DNA of 64,000 nucleotides from Scalesia atractyloides (Eukaryota > Streptophyta > Magnoliopsida > Asterales > Asteraceae): NCBI GenBank assembly GCA_947069175.1, contig CAMTDV010000027.1:43475369-43539368 (forward strand), read 5' to 3'. The position numbers were made by a program, and so were the translations under genes. Under the pieces are notes generated by a model, which worked only from the letters and a program-made list of their open reading frames with translations, had not been told where the DNA came from and did not search any database. Below, one piece after another: positions 1-11,997 of this stretch; the stretch's first letter is position 1, and the number at the start of each line of letters is the position of its first letter.

Positions 1-1809
1 TTGTTTAAACTTCCATCACCATTTTAGTAACAACGCCAAGTTGTGAATGTCACCTATCCCAAGACCTTACTATCTTTTGGCTTCACCAATTTTCTCCATG
101 GCACCCACCTGATCTTCCCTTTACCTCCCTTGTTACCTCAAACAAATTCCCTTCTTATACCTTCGAGCTTCTTTACAATGTTGATAGGCGCCTTGAACAG
201 AGAGAGGTAATAATTCGAAAGAGCCCCAAAAACGGCTTTAGCAAGTGTAATACTACTCGCAAAAGATAGACACCTAGCTAAATTACACCAAATAATTCAT
301 CATCTACTTCTTGCTCGGGTTGAACCCAAGACATCCCACTAAGAGGCAAGAGCCTCTACGAAGTGAGCTAACCCTACATTGGCTAGTTACACTTTAGTCT
401 AATCTTTCAAGACCCAATATGAGCTATTATAACATATTAAGCCCATCATGATCCGTTAAGAGTTATCGTGCATCTTAACGCCCACTAAGACATAAATGAG
501 CCATTACAACCCATTATAACCCTTTATAACTTAATATGACATACAATGACTCACCATGCTTTACTATGAGGTATAATGATTCTTAAGACTAAATATCACC
601 CATTAAAACATCTAACACTAATAAAGAATCCTTTTAATGCCATATGACATTCTTTTCATTAATTTTGTAATAATAATGCCATATGGCATTTGCTCCTTTA
701 ATATCACAATTTTTGTTTATATTTTTTAATTTAACATATAAATGTCATTTACCATATCTTAATCCCTAAAATAATAAATGTTTTTAAAAATATTATCAAA
801 CCTCTTCTTCTAATATTGATATTAAATATAAATCTCTTCATCATCATATATACTATGAACATATATATTATTAATTAGTTTTATTTGGATAAGTAAAATA
901 TTTTAGATTTTCGCAATGAACGAATAACAAAATATTCTAAATTAGTATTAGCGATAAAAACGATTAATGTAAATTTATTATTGCAATTGCAAATATAATG
1001 TATTTAAACATTATAAATATTAATTATATAGTTTTTCTTTCTTCAAATATTATGCGAATAACATTCTCTTTTTTAATAATAATATTAGTTAAATATAATT
1101 AATATAATAATTAGTTCTATAATAATTCTAATGAGTATCTAATATTATAACTAATAACCAAAGTATATATTTTTAAGATGTGTTATAAATTATATTAATT
1201 TATTAAAAATATTATTAATATGTTATTTATTATATTAATATCTAACATTATTATCATTAATATATTATATTGTATGGTAAACAACTTAAATAATTAAATC
1301 GTGTAAAGATAATTAGGTTTTAATGTCCCTAATTTTGGTCATTCACGATTTCAATCAGTCCAATCGAAAAGCATCTCCACCTTTGTATTTATGAGTCTAA
1401 TTTTCAGATCTATTATTAAATGCATATTAGGATCCCAAAATTTAAAAAATAGTTAATCTCAAGCTATCCATGTCCATCTAAATGACAATCTATAAAGATC
1501 ACCGCTAATAACATTTATACTTTACCAAAGCATAACGGTTTACCTTTTCTATTAACATACAATAAAATACCATACCACCGCTATTATTCTTCAATATTTC
1601 AAAAAAAACTGAATATTTTCATAATAGAGTCATACTTTCTACGAACGAAGTTGTACCGAAAGTTAAATGATCACCTACTCTCATTGCTTCCTGACAAAGA
1701 AAAAAAATAACTAAGTTACGTAAATTGGTGTGTGTATAAAAATAATTCACTTGTGTAAATTTGTGCAGATATTGTAAAGTTACATAATTTATATCTTTAG
1801 AATCGTGTA
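1..1809. other. AT-rich gene-free flank
   Basis: No coding region, RNA gene or intact repeat is recognisable here apart from the tRNA-like fragment listed separately. Bases 640-1300 are extremely AT-rich. Only very short or low-complexity reading frames occur. Confidence 0.6.
310..385 (-). repeat. tRNA-related (SINE-like) fragment
   Basis: Read on the minus strand, the stretch has an A-box-like GTTAGCTCACTTCGTAGAGG followed about 35 bases later by a B-box-like GGGTTCAACCCG. This spacing is typical of tRNA-derived SINE heads. No acceptor stem, poly(A) tail or target duplication was seen, so it may be a decayed fragment or chance similarity. Confidence 0.3.
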
Positions 1810-2278
1810 TAAAAGTCCAGGAACCGGCGGGATTAGACGGAAGTTTGGGTAAAATAGAACTAATTTGATGGATTGTTGTTAAAAACGGAGTAGAAGTAGA
1901 ATAATAGTCATAAGTCATATGCTTCCATTCATACCGAAAGAGTATACATCTTTACAATTTCGCCAGCATTTCCCCTCTAGGAACTACAAAACTTGGAAAA
2001 CTATGAACACACGACGCAATATATAGACATCTACCCCCGTGCGAACTAAGAGCTTTAACTTCGTACGAACTAAACTCACTTCGTACGAAGTGACACTAAT
2101 CAACTTTGTACGAACTGAACAAGTTACCTTCGTCCGGAGTGACTACTTCGTACGAAGTGACCTCTAAACACGTCTCTCGTTCGCACTTAAGTCATGTGTT
2201 TATATCTAAGCTATACAATATTCAACATACGCTCTATTTAGCCTATTCGCATAGTGACAGACATAATATGCACCAACA
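1810..2278 (-). repeat. 3' LTR of non-autonomous element
   Basis: Homologous to 4034-4464, sharing for example the block beginning CTTCCATTCATAC. A minus-strand TATA-like sequence lies at about 2019-2026 (CTATATAT). Several TTCGTACGAA-type motifs (2057, 2080, 2104, 2130, 2146) lie at higher coordinates, in U3 just upstream of that TATA box. Confidence 0.72.
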
Positions 2279-2290
2279 ATTTCCCCTTGG
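2279..2290 (-). other. Polypurine tract
   Basis: On the minus strand the 12 bases read CCAAGGGGAAAT and abut the CA end of the 3' LTR. This is the expected position of the plus-strand priming site of an LTR element. Confidence 0.6.
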
Positions 2291-3649
2291 ACATCACTGT
2301 TGAAGCTTGGTCTTGATCTTGAAATATGAGAGTCGTGTTTGAATATTCTGCAACTTCAATCAGACATGTGTTGATGTCGTAGAACGCGTCAACAAATTCC
2401 CCCTTAATTGATGATTCGGATTTGCAATTTCTTCAATAAATTCCCCTTGAAATAATTCCCCCTGGAATAAATCTTCAGGTCTTTGTTTCACGGTTCCTAA
2501 CCTCCTCTGATTTGCTTAGCTGTAATCTTCACGAATAATCACCAACTCAAAACTAATCAATGCATCATCTCTGTTTCTATGTTAACCACATCCGCGTTCG
2601 GTTTTAGTGCACTCTACTGCTCGATTCTCTGATTTTCAAAAACCCAACCGACAATTGATAGAAACTTCAAACTACCACTCCTATAAACTTCAAGTTTGTG
2701 AATACCCACAAAAATCTGAAATCCCGTTTTCCGTATTCACTTTTAAGCATACTCCTAAAAGTTAGATCAGCAAAACGGTAATCTCTTTTAATCAGAAAAT
2801 CTTTATCGGATAACAAATCATCTGGTAAGACATTCAAATCTCAGAAACATTCTTTCACGATCAGAATCAGATTCTCCCTATTCAGTCACGATAACAGATA
2901 TATAGTCTTCACTGTTACTCCCGGCACCGACTCAATCAACAAACATCCTCATTCCCCAGCGGTTAGTCCGAAAAACAATTCCTCTGCTCAAAGATTAACC
3001 TTTTCTGACACTTTAGACTATCACAAAGCTGTGATATTTGTATCGACAATACAAGTGCATCTCTTGACGCTAATCCTGCTAACTGGCTTGACGAAGACCC
3101 AGGACTTAAACCCAAAGACATCAATCTGATCTCGATCTAAAGAATCTGAACTTCCTATGACCACGAACTAACGAATTCAGATTAAATGCATCACCGGACA
3201 ATCTGAAGTCGGAACCACCCGAATACTATTGCAAGTCACAAGTTTCAAAAATTCTGGAATTTCAATATATTCTCTGAAATTTTTATTCTCCCCTCTTTTT
3301 TGCAAATTCTAACCTCTCTAAAATGTATCACTGAATTTCTCCCTCAAACTTGGCAAATTCAGTTCTTTCTTTTCTCTGAAAAACTTTATAATGCGGAAAA
3401 TATGTCATTACGCTCCACAAAAGTGCGTTTTTCATCAAATGCGGATTTTTATTTAAGGCCCGTTCATAGTCATTATACCAAATGATAATCATTCTGCATA
3501 GGTACCCGTGACCACCCCATTCTCTTCAACTCTCTGTATCAAATTTGTTCTTTGAAGCCCTCGACGGTGTCCCCAACAACCCGTATTTGTCGTTAAAATC
3601 TCGAAAACATTTTAATCACCAAATTTCTTTAGGCATTTTGGCTACCTTA

Positions 3650-3795
3650 GTACGAGGGTAAGGTTCCTTCATGTGGAGGTAGTATCTTCGTGCGGACTAA
3701 GGTACCTTCGTACGAAGTAACTACCTTCGTGCGAAGATAGTATCTTTGTGCAAAGGTACCTTCGTGCGATGTGATTACCTTCGTACGAACAGTGC
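3650..3795. repeat. Cluster of TTCGTACGAA-type palindromes (internal)
   Basis: Seven variants of an approximately 18-bp unit, (C)CTTCGTACGAAGT(G)A, occur in about 140 bases (for example at 3688, 3707, 3725, 3744, 3761, 3779). The same motif occurs in both LTRs. Several copies are perfect 10-bp palindromes. Function is unknown. Confidence 0.7.
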
Positions 3796-4019
3796 TGATC
3801 ACATTTTTCGATCCAAAATCTTTATTTATTCGAACTTGAAGATGATTCTTTCACAACCATGGTCGAATTTCATTTCTAAACAATCCTATGGTTTCAATTT
3901 TAATTTTTGTCCATGGATTGTCCGTTTATTTAGATTTATGTCTAAAACCCCTCAAAAATCTATAATTCATGAGCGTAGGTGATTTAATCAACTGTTAGAT
4001 CAATTAAATCAGTACCGTA

Positions 4020-4031
4020 GCTCTGATACTA
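4020..4031 (-). other. Primer binding site (initiator tRNA-Met type)
   Basis: The minus strand reads TAGTATCAGAGC, one mismatch from the usual plant tRNA-Met primer site TGGTATCAGAGC. It lies two bases from the TG of the right LTR. It fixes both the strand and the right LTR boundary. Confidence 0.75.
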
Positions 4032-4033
4032 CT

Positions 4034-4464
4034 TGAAAGTCCCAGAGCCGATGACATTAGACAGAAGCTTAGGTAACATAGAACTAATTCGGTAGAATGA
4101 TATTAAGAACGGAATAGAATAAGAAAAATAGTCATAAGTCATAAGCTTCCATTCATACTGAAAGAGTATACATATTTACCAACATTTCCCCTCTAGGAAC
4201 TCCAAAACTTGAAAAACTATGAAAACACGACGCTATATATAGACATCTACCCTCGTGCGAACTAAGAGCTTTAACTTCGTACGGACTAAATAAGTTACCT
4301 TCGTATGAAGTGACTACCTTCGTACGGAGTGACTACTTCGTACGAAGTGACCTCTAAACACCTCCCTCGTTCGCACTTCATGTGTTCATATTTAAACTAT
4401 ACAATATTCAACACACGCTCTATCTAACATATTCGCACAGTTTAGGACATAATATGCACGAACA
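4034..4464 (-). repeat. 5' LTR of non-autonomous element
   Basis: Begins TGAAAGTCC and ends AACA on the plus strand. The minus-strand TATA box (CTATATATA) is at 4233-4241. TTCGTACGAA-like motifs at about 4255, 4273, 4297, 4318 and 4336 lie 15-110 bases upstream of it, where U3 enhancer repeats are often found. Confidence 0.72.
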
Positions 4465-4776
4465 ATGTGATACACGAGTTTATAATCTAGTGTATAATAT
4501 ATTATAGCACATTATAATCTAATAAGATTCATTATAGATGTGTAGTTAAGTATAGGTAAAAAATACATTAAATATTTTCCACACACTTATTAGGTTTTAA
4601 TATGGTTGATCCATCTAAGTTGTGGACTACACATGAATAGACATATACACTTATTGAATAGTAGTATATCTTTTGATAGAAACCTCCTACTGATCAACCT
4701 GTGTAATTATCTAGCTAATAAAATATAACAAATAAATGGTCCCAAGAACAATCAAACTGTAAATTATTTATTAACG
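4465..4776. other. Short spacer between two elements
   Basis: AT-rich sequence between the non-autonomous element and the Athila-type element. No gene, RNA or repeat was recognised. Confidence 0.5.
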
Positions 4777-6424
4777 TGATGCGAGCGTGATATAATTTTT
4801 TAATATATTTTTAAGCACTTTCATTCGTTTATCAAGATTTAAATTTATAAAATACGATATAACACAATCACTCTTTACAACATGCTAGGGCAAGTGTACC
4901 CATCGTTGGCGTAGTATAGTGATGGTAAGATACCGAGGTCGTCCAAAGACACAAGAGCTTTTAATACCGGAATATCATCAACATCTAATCTAACCAAATT
5001 TTGAGAAAAGATTTTAGATAGTTAAAACTAAAGCAAGAAAATAAAATATACAAAACGATACACAAGATGGAATCACTTGGTTCCGACTTATCTTTTACGT
5101 ATTCATTGATGATTTCCGCACTTTAGGTTTTTAATAAATTATCTTAGTTATAGTGGCATGTCCCTCTTTTGGAGGAAACGCTACCCTCAGCTATATTGGT
5201 CTAAGTCAGCAGGCATACAGTCCCGCAAGGCCGGAATATTGAAAAATAATTAAGTAAGTTATTAATGCAAATTGTGGCATGTCCCTCTTTTGGAGGCAAC
5301 GCTAGCCTCCTCATATTAGTCTGAGTCAGCAGGGATACAGTCCGGCAAGGTCGGTTAAGGGATTCAAGTCGTTCTTACTTTCCCCGATTGAGGCTATCTG
5401 CCTCAAAGGAAGTCCAAATAAGCTTGAATCAAGTCCTTGAGAATCTATACACTGAACGAGACAAGAACTTTACCCAAACCACCCTTTTAATCCCCTTCCA
5501 GGCAGTTAACACGCTTTATATAGACCGTAAAGACACGAATGAGTGAATCAACAAAACATGAAGAGATCATAGAATAAAGTTCAATTTCAATATAAAAAAC
5601 TAGTTGTTAAAGTCATTAATACATACTGATTTAAAAAGTTAACCAAAGCTTGGAAATCAAAACTAATACATAAAAGATTTGTCTTTATCAAGTGATGTAA
5701 GAGATTAGCCAAACATGGCCATAGTTTGACAAAAACTCTTATGATCAATCTTGTCCCGAGACTACTGCACACTCTAAACACTAACGGTTGTGGTGGATGA
5801 TGGTGTTGAAGTGGTGGTGAGGTGAGAGAGAGGGTTGCCAAGGGATGGATTGCAATTGAACCAAACACCCTTATTTATAGCTGGAAACAGAATCTTCACA
5901 CTGCCCCGTGCCCGGAGGGCATGACCGTGTTTCTTTCTTCTCTGTCTTCATTAAATGAGCTGTGTCAGTTCGTGTGCTCACACGGCCCCGTGTGTCAGAG
6001 GCAGGGCCTCGTGGCCCTGTACGTGCTGCACTATTGAAGATTTTAAATATCTAAGAATTGACCACGGCCCGTGTCCATAGGGTACGGCCCCGTGTCTCTT
6101 GTCTGCTTTTGTTTGTCTTTTTTCATATAATCTAGAGTGGGGCACGACCCCATGCCTTCGTGGCACGTCCACGTGCTTGTCTTCTGATTCGTTCTTTTTG
6201 GTCTTGTGGTGAAGCTTGGAGGGTCGGTATGAAGTGTCAACTTCTCTTCTTTTGTATTTGTGCTGGTTTTTGCTGTTAATTTGTTCTTTTTTTACATTTA
6301 AGCTCTTTTAATCCTGAAAATCAAAAGTATACGAAGAAACACACTTTTTCCAACATTAATAAATAAAAAGCTTGATTTTATACCTTATTTAATACAATTT
6401 ATATGTTGCATTTGGTGCATATCA
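4777..6424 (-). repeat. 3' LTR of Athila-type element
   Basis: Begins TGATGCG and ends GGTGCATATCA on the plus strand, 1648 bp. It matches 14934-16551 along its length with scattered differences. A minus-strand TATA box (CTATAAATAA) is at 5871-5880. It carries a cluster of GC-rich palindromes at 5895-6180. It also contains two similar blocks (from about 5155 and 5275) that share GTGGCATGTCCCTCTTTTGG. Confidence 0.85.
5895..6180. repeat. Cluster of CACGGCCCCGTG-type palindromes (LTR)
   Basis: At least six variants of ACACGGCCCCGTGT lie within 290 bases, for example at about 5978, 6062, 6085, 6143 and 6162. They stand out against AT-rich surroundings. Homologous but diverged copies occupy 16125-16305 of the other LTR. 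Confidence 0.75.
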
Positions 6425-6442
6425 AATGCCCCACACTTGAAT
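6425..6442 (-). other. Polypurine tract of Athila-type element
   Basis: The minus strand reads CAAGTGTGGGGCATT immediately before the TGATATGC start of the 3' LTR. This purine-rich AGTGTGGGG style is common in Athila and Tat elements. Confidence 0.65.
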
Positions 6443-8300
6443 CTTTGCTTGTACTCAAGCAAAACTTTTTAATATTGCTTAAACACCCAAATGGAATATG
6501 TAGAGAAGAATTTTTTAGGTATTGTTTTAGAGTGTCGGGAATTCAAGTTGTTTTTATTTTTGTTCTTATTTTATTCACAATTCTATTCATCATGATTTAT
6601 TTAGAACTCTTTTAAAAAATATATATATTTATTTTTAGGCATAACATGCCCATTAAAATTCATTAAGCTATATACAAATTCACACACCTCATAAGTGATT
6701 GGCCGAAAATGTTTAAGTGGAAACGCTCAATACCGGTATGGAACTTACTCATACCTTATGCTTGACAAGTAATCAAACCTCATCTTTTTGACATAATCTT
6801 TGTAAATATCAAGAGGTCTTTAAAAAAGGTAGGTTTTGGCTAGGGGTAGGGATTTTTATTTGAAAAGTGGATAAAGGCGTAAAACGTCGGTTTTCTTTTG
6901 AAAATTTGTTTGTAACTTAGGTATAAGCTAAAAACTTATAAGCAATAATTTTGCTTATTCTATTTCAAACAACTAGAGAGAAACCTTTTATTTTTTTGAT
7001 ATGAAATTCATAAGATAACTAAGTCACAATTATATATATATATTTCAAAAGAACCGAATTTTACTAAAATAAATTGTGTAAAAATAAAAAGATTTAGGGT
7101 CATGGGTGATTGTTGCAAAATTTGTATTTTGCGGGTTTTGAAACGAAAGATTTTAAGCTCAAAGGGGTTAACTAAGGGATTTTTTTTGTTTTTGGTGGGG
7201 AGATAAAAAAACAAGGTTGAAACGAAAAAATGTATAATCCTAATGCCTCAATCATTTACTTACTTGGATTAGTCGGTAAGAACCGAAAATGTATCGTCTT
7301 GCCAAGTTCTAGATTTTTAAGAACCGTATGGGCTATCACACAAGAAACAAAGGTGAGCATTTAGTAAAGATATGATATTGAATGCTCGGTAATGACAGTT
7401 TGTGAGAAAAGAGTAAAAAGTGTGAGGATATATATATACACACACAGACAATCAAATTTTAAAAAGATTGCCATGAGTTTTTTTATAATTTTTTCTTATA
7501 TGGATCATTTTATCACGTCGCTATCGGTTGTAAACTTGTAAAAACAAAAAAAAATAGAACTTAGTTTTCCAACTTAAACTAAAAACAAGAAAAAATAATA
7601 AAATAAAAAATATATTTTGAAAAAGATTTGGGGTGTTTTAGCGGTTCCAAGTAGAGTTTTGTGTAAGACTTGTTTTAGGACAAAAACAGTCAAGTCCCCC
7701 TCCCCCCACACTTAAATTACACATTGTCCTCAATGTGTCCAAAATGGGTTAGATTTGATTAAATGTGTAAATGTAGGTTAAAAACAACAAATTTTTCAAA
7801 AATTAGATACTGGACACGGGGGTGTGTTAGGTAGGCACGACCTCATGTAAAAGTGCAAGTATCCTGGTTTTTATCAAAACTTACAGAAGGTAGACACGGG
7901 GGCGTGTTTCTGAGACACGGCCCCATGTGAAACGTCCAAAAGTAACTTTGTTTCAGCGACGAAGAGGCACGGGAGCGTGTTAGAGAGACACGGCCCCGTG
8001 TTAAGCTACTGTCTGTTCGAGAAAAAGGTATTTAAGGTGCTGGGATTCTTGTTTCGGGTCCGGGGTGTCGTATGCTTGGAGGATCCAATCATTCCAATGT
8101 ACCTGTAAGCTCATTCATACCACAAAAACAATAATCTAATAAGAAAAACAAAGTCCTAAATTACCAAACTTTCAAGTTCCATCATCCAAACCAAATAAAC
8201 ATAAAAAGGAAAATAAAATGTAGAAAGCAAATTGTTTGAAAAGTAAATTGTTCAAGACGGGTTGCAGCCCGCAATTAACCACATAGTTTAAAGAGTGGAG
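6443..8300. other. Non-coding 3' interior of Athila-type element
   Basis: No coding region is supported. Bases 6443-7700 are AT-rich and are repeated in inverted form at 17516-18780. A C-rich run at 7697-7709 and palindrome pairs at 7805-8005 lie just outside the duplicated part. Confidence 0.6.
7805..8005. repeat. Three paired CACGGGG/CGGCCCCGTG palindromes
   Basis: Three successive pairs lie at about 7814-7850, 7890-7930 and 7966-8003. Each has a GACACGGGGGCGTGT-like half, a spacer of about 8-10 bases, then GACACGGCCCCGTGT or a variant. The pairing and spacing suggest duplication of one unit. Confidence 0.7.
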
Positions 8301-8379
8301 AGATTTAACCTAATACGTCGTAGCCATGTTACCACCTTTGCCGCCATCGCCTAGTCCGAATCCATGTCCTCGCCTTCCT

Positions 8380-9900
8380 CCTCATCAGCTTGGTATGCCA
8401 TATGCTCCTGAATGTATGTAATGTTGGATTGCATGGAAGCGATGTTCCTTTCTGTGCCACCGACTCGGGTGCTAGTGCTTTGCCCCAAGTTGAATGCGTT
8501 TTGGGACACCTGAAGCGTTCCTACATAATGTTGTATAAGTTATGCATATTAGGAAATTTGCTTCCCCCTTGGGAGGAAGATCCCAGAGTGTAACTGTAAG
8601 AGTAGCGTAGAGGATGGTCAGGGATCTCTTTAATTGCAAGGACTTGATCGAGATCATTGGGGCTCCAAACTTTTCCTTTGTTATCTTTGAAGCATAAAAG
8701 CTCGTTGTTGCAGTCGGCGATGAGACCTAGACTCCAGCATAGGCTGATATCATCCCGGGTAATGCCAACCCAGTGCTGAAGCTCCGTAAGGTGTGTCCTA
8801 CGTAGGCCTTGTAGACCCATGCAATCCAACCATCAAAGAAGATAGGTGTCGGATGTGTGGCTTTGGCTTTTGAGGCCATGTTCTTTAACAACATGTAGGC
8901 GACATTGAGGGGTTGTCGGTTTAGGATGCAAGATAGGCAAATTAGCTCACGAAGGTTCACAACACCCCACTATCCTTCCTCTAGCAAAGTATACCACTTA
9001 GGACTCGGTGTATGTATCGAATGAGCGGGTCTCGTATCTTGGTGCTCTTGGTGTTGCTTGGGTTGTATGGCCCATCTCCCATTGTGCCTAGAATGTGTTC
9101 CTAGTGATTTTGGGCATTTCATGGATACTATCCGTGAAAATAGACTCGCTAACTTCCCTTCAGTGTAGATTCCCACATCCATACCAAACTAAGCCACTGA
9201 GATGCTATACCAATCTCCCTGGACCCGCCATTCGACATGATGCAGCATTTTGAAAGAAAATTCCATCAAATCAAAGGAGTTGACATTTCTGACATCTCTT
9301 GACACCCTTACTTTTAATAGGGGCCTTGCCTCATGATTTTCTTGGCAAGCATTTGGCTGTTGACGTGTCCTCCGCACCCACTTGAATGAGCTTGTTCAAC
9401 AATGTGTGCTCTTTAAGGGCGAGTGACCTTTTGTAAAGGAGATCTCCCAAGATCACAAATCGTCGGGAAAGTTCCCTTCAGGCTCTCCTCTGACCACGAG
9501 TGGCGTACTCCGGTATGAACCCGTCTTGAGGTAATTGTAGAAAGAATAATACCATGGTTCCCATCATCATCGTAATCTTCCTCGTCTTGACTGGTGATAG
9601 TTCATCATGTTCCAACTCCCGATAGTCTTCATCCAAGAAGAGAAATGAGTCCCGTTCGGCGGAAGGGCTCTCTGTGGCTCGGATGTCGATGACAAGCGAC
9701 TCTGTGCTTCGGTTCGTTATCGAACATGTCATCGATGTCTTTCTTGAAAGTGAATGTGCTCAAAAACTCCAAATTGAATTCATGAACCGATTGAAGCGCA
9801 ATTAATAGAAAGATACGAAGGGGTCCCCTCACCAAACTGTCATAACGTTCCCTTTGCCCCACTGTTTCCAACGTGTTATAGCACACTTGTCTCGGAGGTT
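8380..9900 (-). pseudogene. Post-pol Athila-type ORF, broken
   Basis: Several overlapping minus-strand frames (8521-8829, 8727-8960, 8970-9182, 9189-9377, 9478-9732, 9629-9886) read in order as one decayed protein. Fragments such as RERYDSLVRGPLR and NLRELICLSCILNRQPLN resemble the ORF found next to pol in Athila elements, sometimes called env-like. No confident signal peptide or membrane segment survives. Order along the minus strand is N-terminus near 9890 and C-terminus near 8390. At least five frame changes or stops separate the pieces, so no intact product is made. Assignment rests on pattern memory and is moderate. Confidence 0.5.
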
Positions 9901-10769
9901 CCTCGTTTCGTGCCTTGAGTCTTTCCGTGCAGGCTTCGCATTCAGCATGTGTAGTTTTAAACCTGAGCTACTTGTGGGGAACCATTTGTCTACAAAGAAG
10001 GAACATTTAAACAGTTAAGTGCGGTAAAAATTGCGAAAGAGGCACGACCCCGTGCTACAAGATTTTCAGGGGGCGTGATCTTGTGCGTAAGAGGCATGAC
10101 CCATGTAAATCCACTGTTTGCTCCAAAATCCAACTTTTTCGAGCCGGTTTTGAAAGTCCAAAATTTTTGGTCCCCTATGTGTGGTTAACCCCGAAAAACA
10201 AACCCTAAGTGTCAATTTCAAGTAACCAACCCGTTTTTCACTTTAATTTCTAGTTTTTTAGTTATGAACAAGGTTTACTTAAATCGCTTGAAATAGTCTG
10301 TTCTGTCAACAATGGTTTGATGTGTTACTCTTCAAAACACTTCTATTATCTACTACTAACAAGATCCAAGAAAAAATTTAGAATGACACGGGTCATGTTC
10401 AAGAACCCTAGATTTTTCCCCAAATCTTGATGTTATTCATCATGCAAAACATTAATCGAACTAATCTAGATGTTAGGAACATACATTGCTGGAGATATGT
10501 GGGAAGAAATTGTCGAAAAGTAGCAGAGCCCGTGTTAGTTATGAAATGAAAAGACTGAAAAGAGGGTTTTATCCGGTCTACAGGTAGGCATGGCCCCGTG
10601 TCTCGTGTTTTTTTAGTTACGGTCGTTTCTCTGTCTGCTTGGTTCGTTGGCTTATTTTACCTTGGATGAAGACTTTTTTGGCATGATCTTTTCACGATGT
10701 ACCTACAAGATGGATTATTCTAAAAGATCAATAAAATATATACAAGTAGTTTTTATTACCTGATTACTT
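9901..10769. other. Non-coding spacer between post-pol ORF and integrase
   Basis: No reading frame is supported. It holds further members of the GC-rich palindrome family at about 10040-10110 and 10583-10605. Confidence 0.55.
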
Positions 10770-11997
10770 ATCTATCTCTCGTAAGGCTATTTCCGTTTCT
10801 TCATCCTCGAGAAATCCTTCATAGAATTTAAGCCTATGTCCATTGAGTTTGAATGGTTCTTCGTTTGGAGGCTTAATATCTATGTCATCGTGTGAGTAGA
10901 CCTTGGTGAGGGTAAAAGGTCTGGACCATCGAGACTTTAGTTTTCCAGGAAAAAGACGTAGCCCAGAGTTAAAGAGGAATACTTGGTCTCCTTCTCTAAA
11001 TTCCTTAGGTCTGTTTATATATTTGTCGTGTAATCTTTTTGAGCATTCCTTATAGATTTCTGAGTTGGAATATGCTTGATTTCTTAATTCATCTAACTCA
11101 TTTACTAGTGTAGGAGATCTCTCTCTGAAGTCTCTTGATCTAATTTCACATTTTTAATGCCCAACATGCCCTATGTTCAATTTCTACTGGGAGCTGACAA
11201 TTTTTTTTCCATAGACACGCTTATATGGTGTGGTGCCTATTGGTGTTTTATAGGCTGTTCGAAACGCCCATAAAGCATCGTATAGTTTATCCGCCCATTC
11301 TTTTCGGTTTTGACCCAAAAATTTTTCTAGGATCCTTTTTAAACCTTAATTGATCACTTTGGCTTGACCATTGGTTTGAGGATGATAAGAATTTGAGAGA
11401 CGGTGAGATACCATGTGTCTTGTTAGCGCTTTCTCCATTTACAAATTGCAAAAATGGGTTCCTCTATCACTGATGAGAGCTTTTGGAGTGCCAAAAACGA
11501 GAGAATAGCTTTTTCAGGAATTTTACTACCACTCTTCCGTCATTGGTAGGAAGAGCTTTGGCCTCGGTCCATTTAGAAACGTAGTTGACAACCACAAGGA
11601 TGTATTTATTTCCTCTTGATGGTGGAAATGGTCCCATAAAATCCAAATCCCAAACATCGAAGATTTCATAAATAAGAATGCAATTTTGTGGCATTTTGTT
11701 TCATACTGAGATGTTGCCTGCCCGTTGACATGCGTCGCATGTGTTGACTAAGGTATAGGCATCTTTGTGTATTGTCGGCCAGTAAAATCCTTCATCATAC
11801 ACCTTCCGTGCGGTGTTGGCTATCCCGTGATGTCCTCCACAAGGTCCTTCATGACAATTGCGTAGAATTTGTCTTGCTTCACGCCTATGGACGCATCGTC
11901 GAATAAGTTGGTCTGCACATATTTTTAAAAGATATGGGTCTTCCCAGAAATAGTGCTTTAGATCAACGAAGAATTTTTTCGTTGATGATACGACCAT
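10770..11997 (-). pseudogene. Athila-type integrase, broken
   Basis: The zinc-binding part is visible in 11701-11997 (HHGIA with CDACQRAG, an HHCC finger). The core follows with DVWDLDFMGPF, holding the first catalytic Asp, and ALISDRG, holding the second (rc of about 11455-11490). The third position reads GQAKVIN where families have Glu, so the Glu is changed to Lys (about 11345-11375). The C-terminal part down to about 10770 (KEFREGDQVFLFNSGLRLFP) is recognisable. Frameshifts and a stop interrupt the core. The enzyme would join element cDNA to the host chromosome, and this copy cannot be active. Confidence 0.75.

Larger units (their letters stand above)
1810..4464 (-). mobile_element. Non-autonomous LTR retrotransposon (LARD/TRIM-like)
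   Basis: Two direct repeats of about 450 bp (1810-2278 and 4034-4464) flank a 1.75-kb interior with no gag or pol. The primer site lies next to the right repeat and the purine tract next to the left one, so the element reads on the minus strand. The right LTR begins TG and both end CA, while the left start has decayed to TA. No clean 5-bp target duplication is visible (GTGTA against ATGTG). The element must have depended on enzymes from another element. The ATGs inside look fortuitous. Confidence 0.7.

Noticed and set aside
1805..4469. Target duplication GTGTA/ATGTG for the non-autonomous element
   Set aside because: The two pentamers do not match without shifting, so no duplication is claimed.
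5822..6240. Overlapping short reading frames on both strands in the Athila LTR
   Set aside because: They are produced by the GC-rich palindromes and lie in an LTR. No homolog-like motif is visible.
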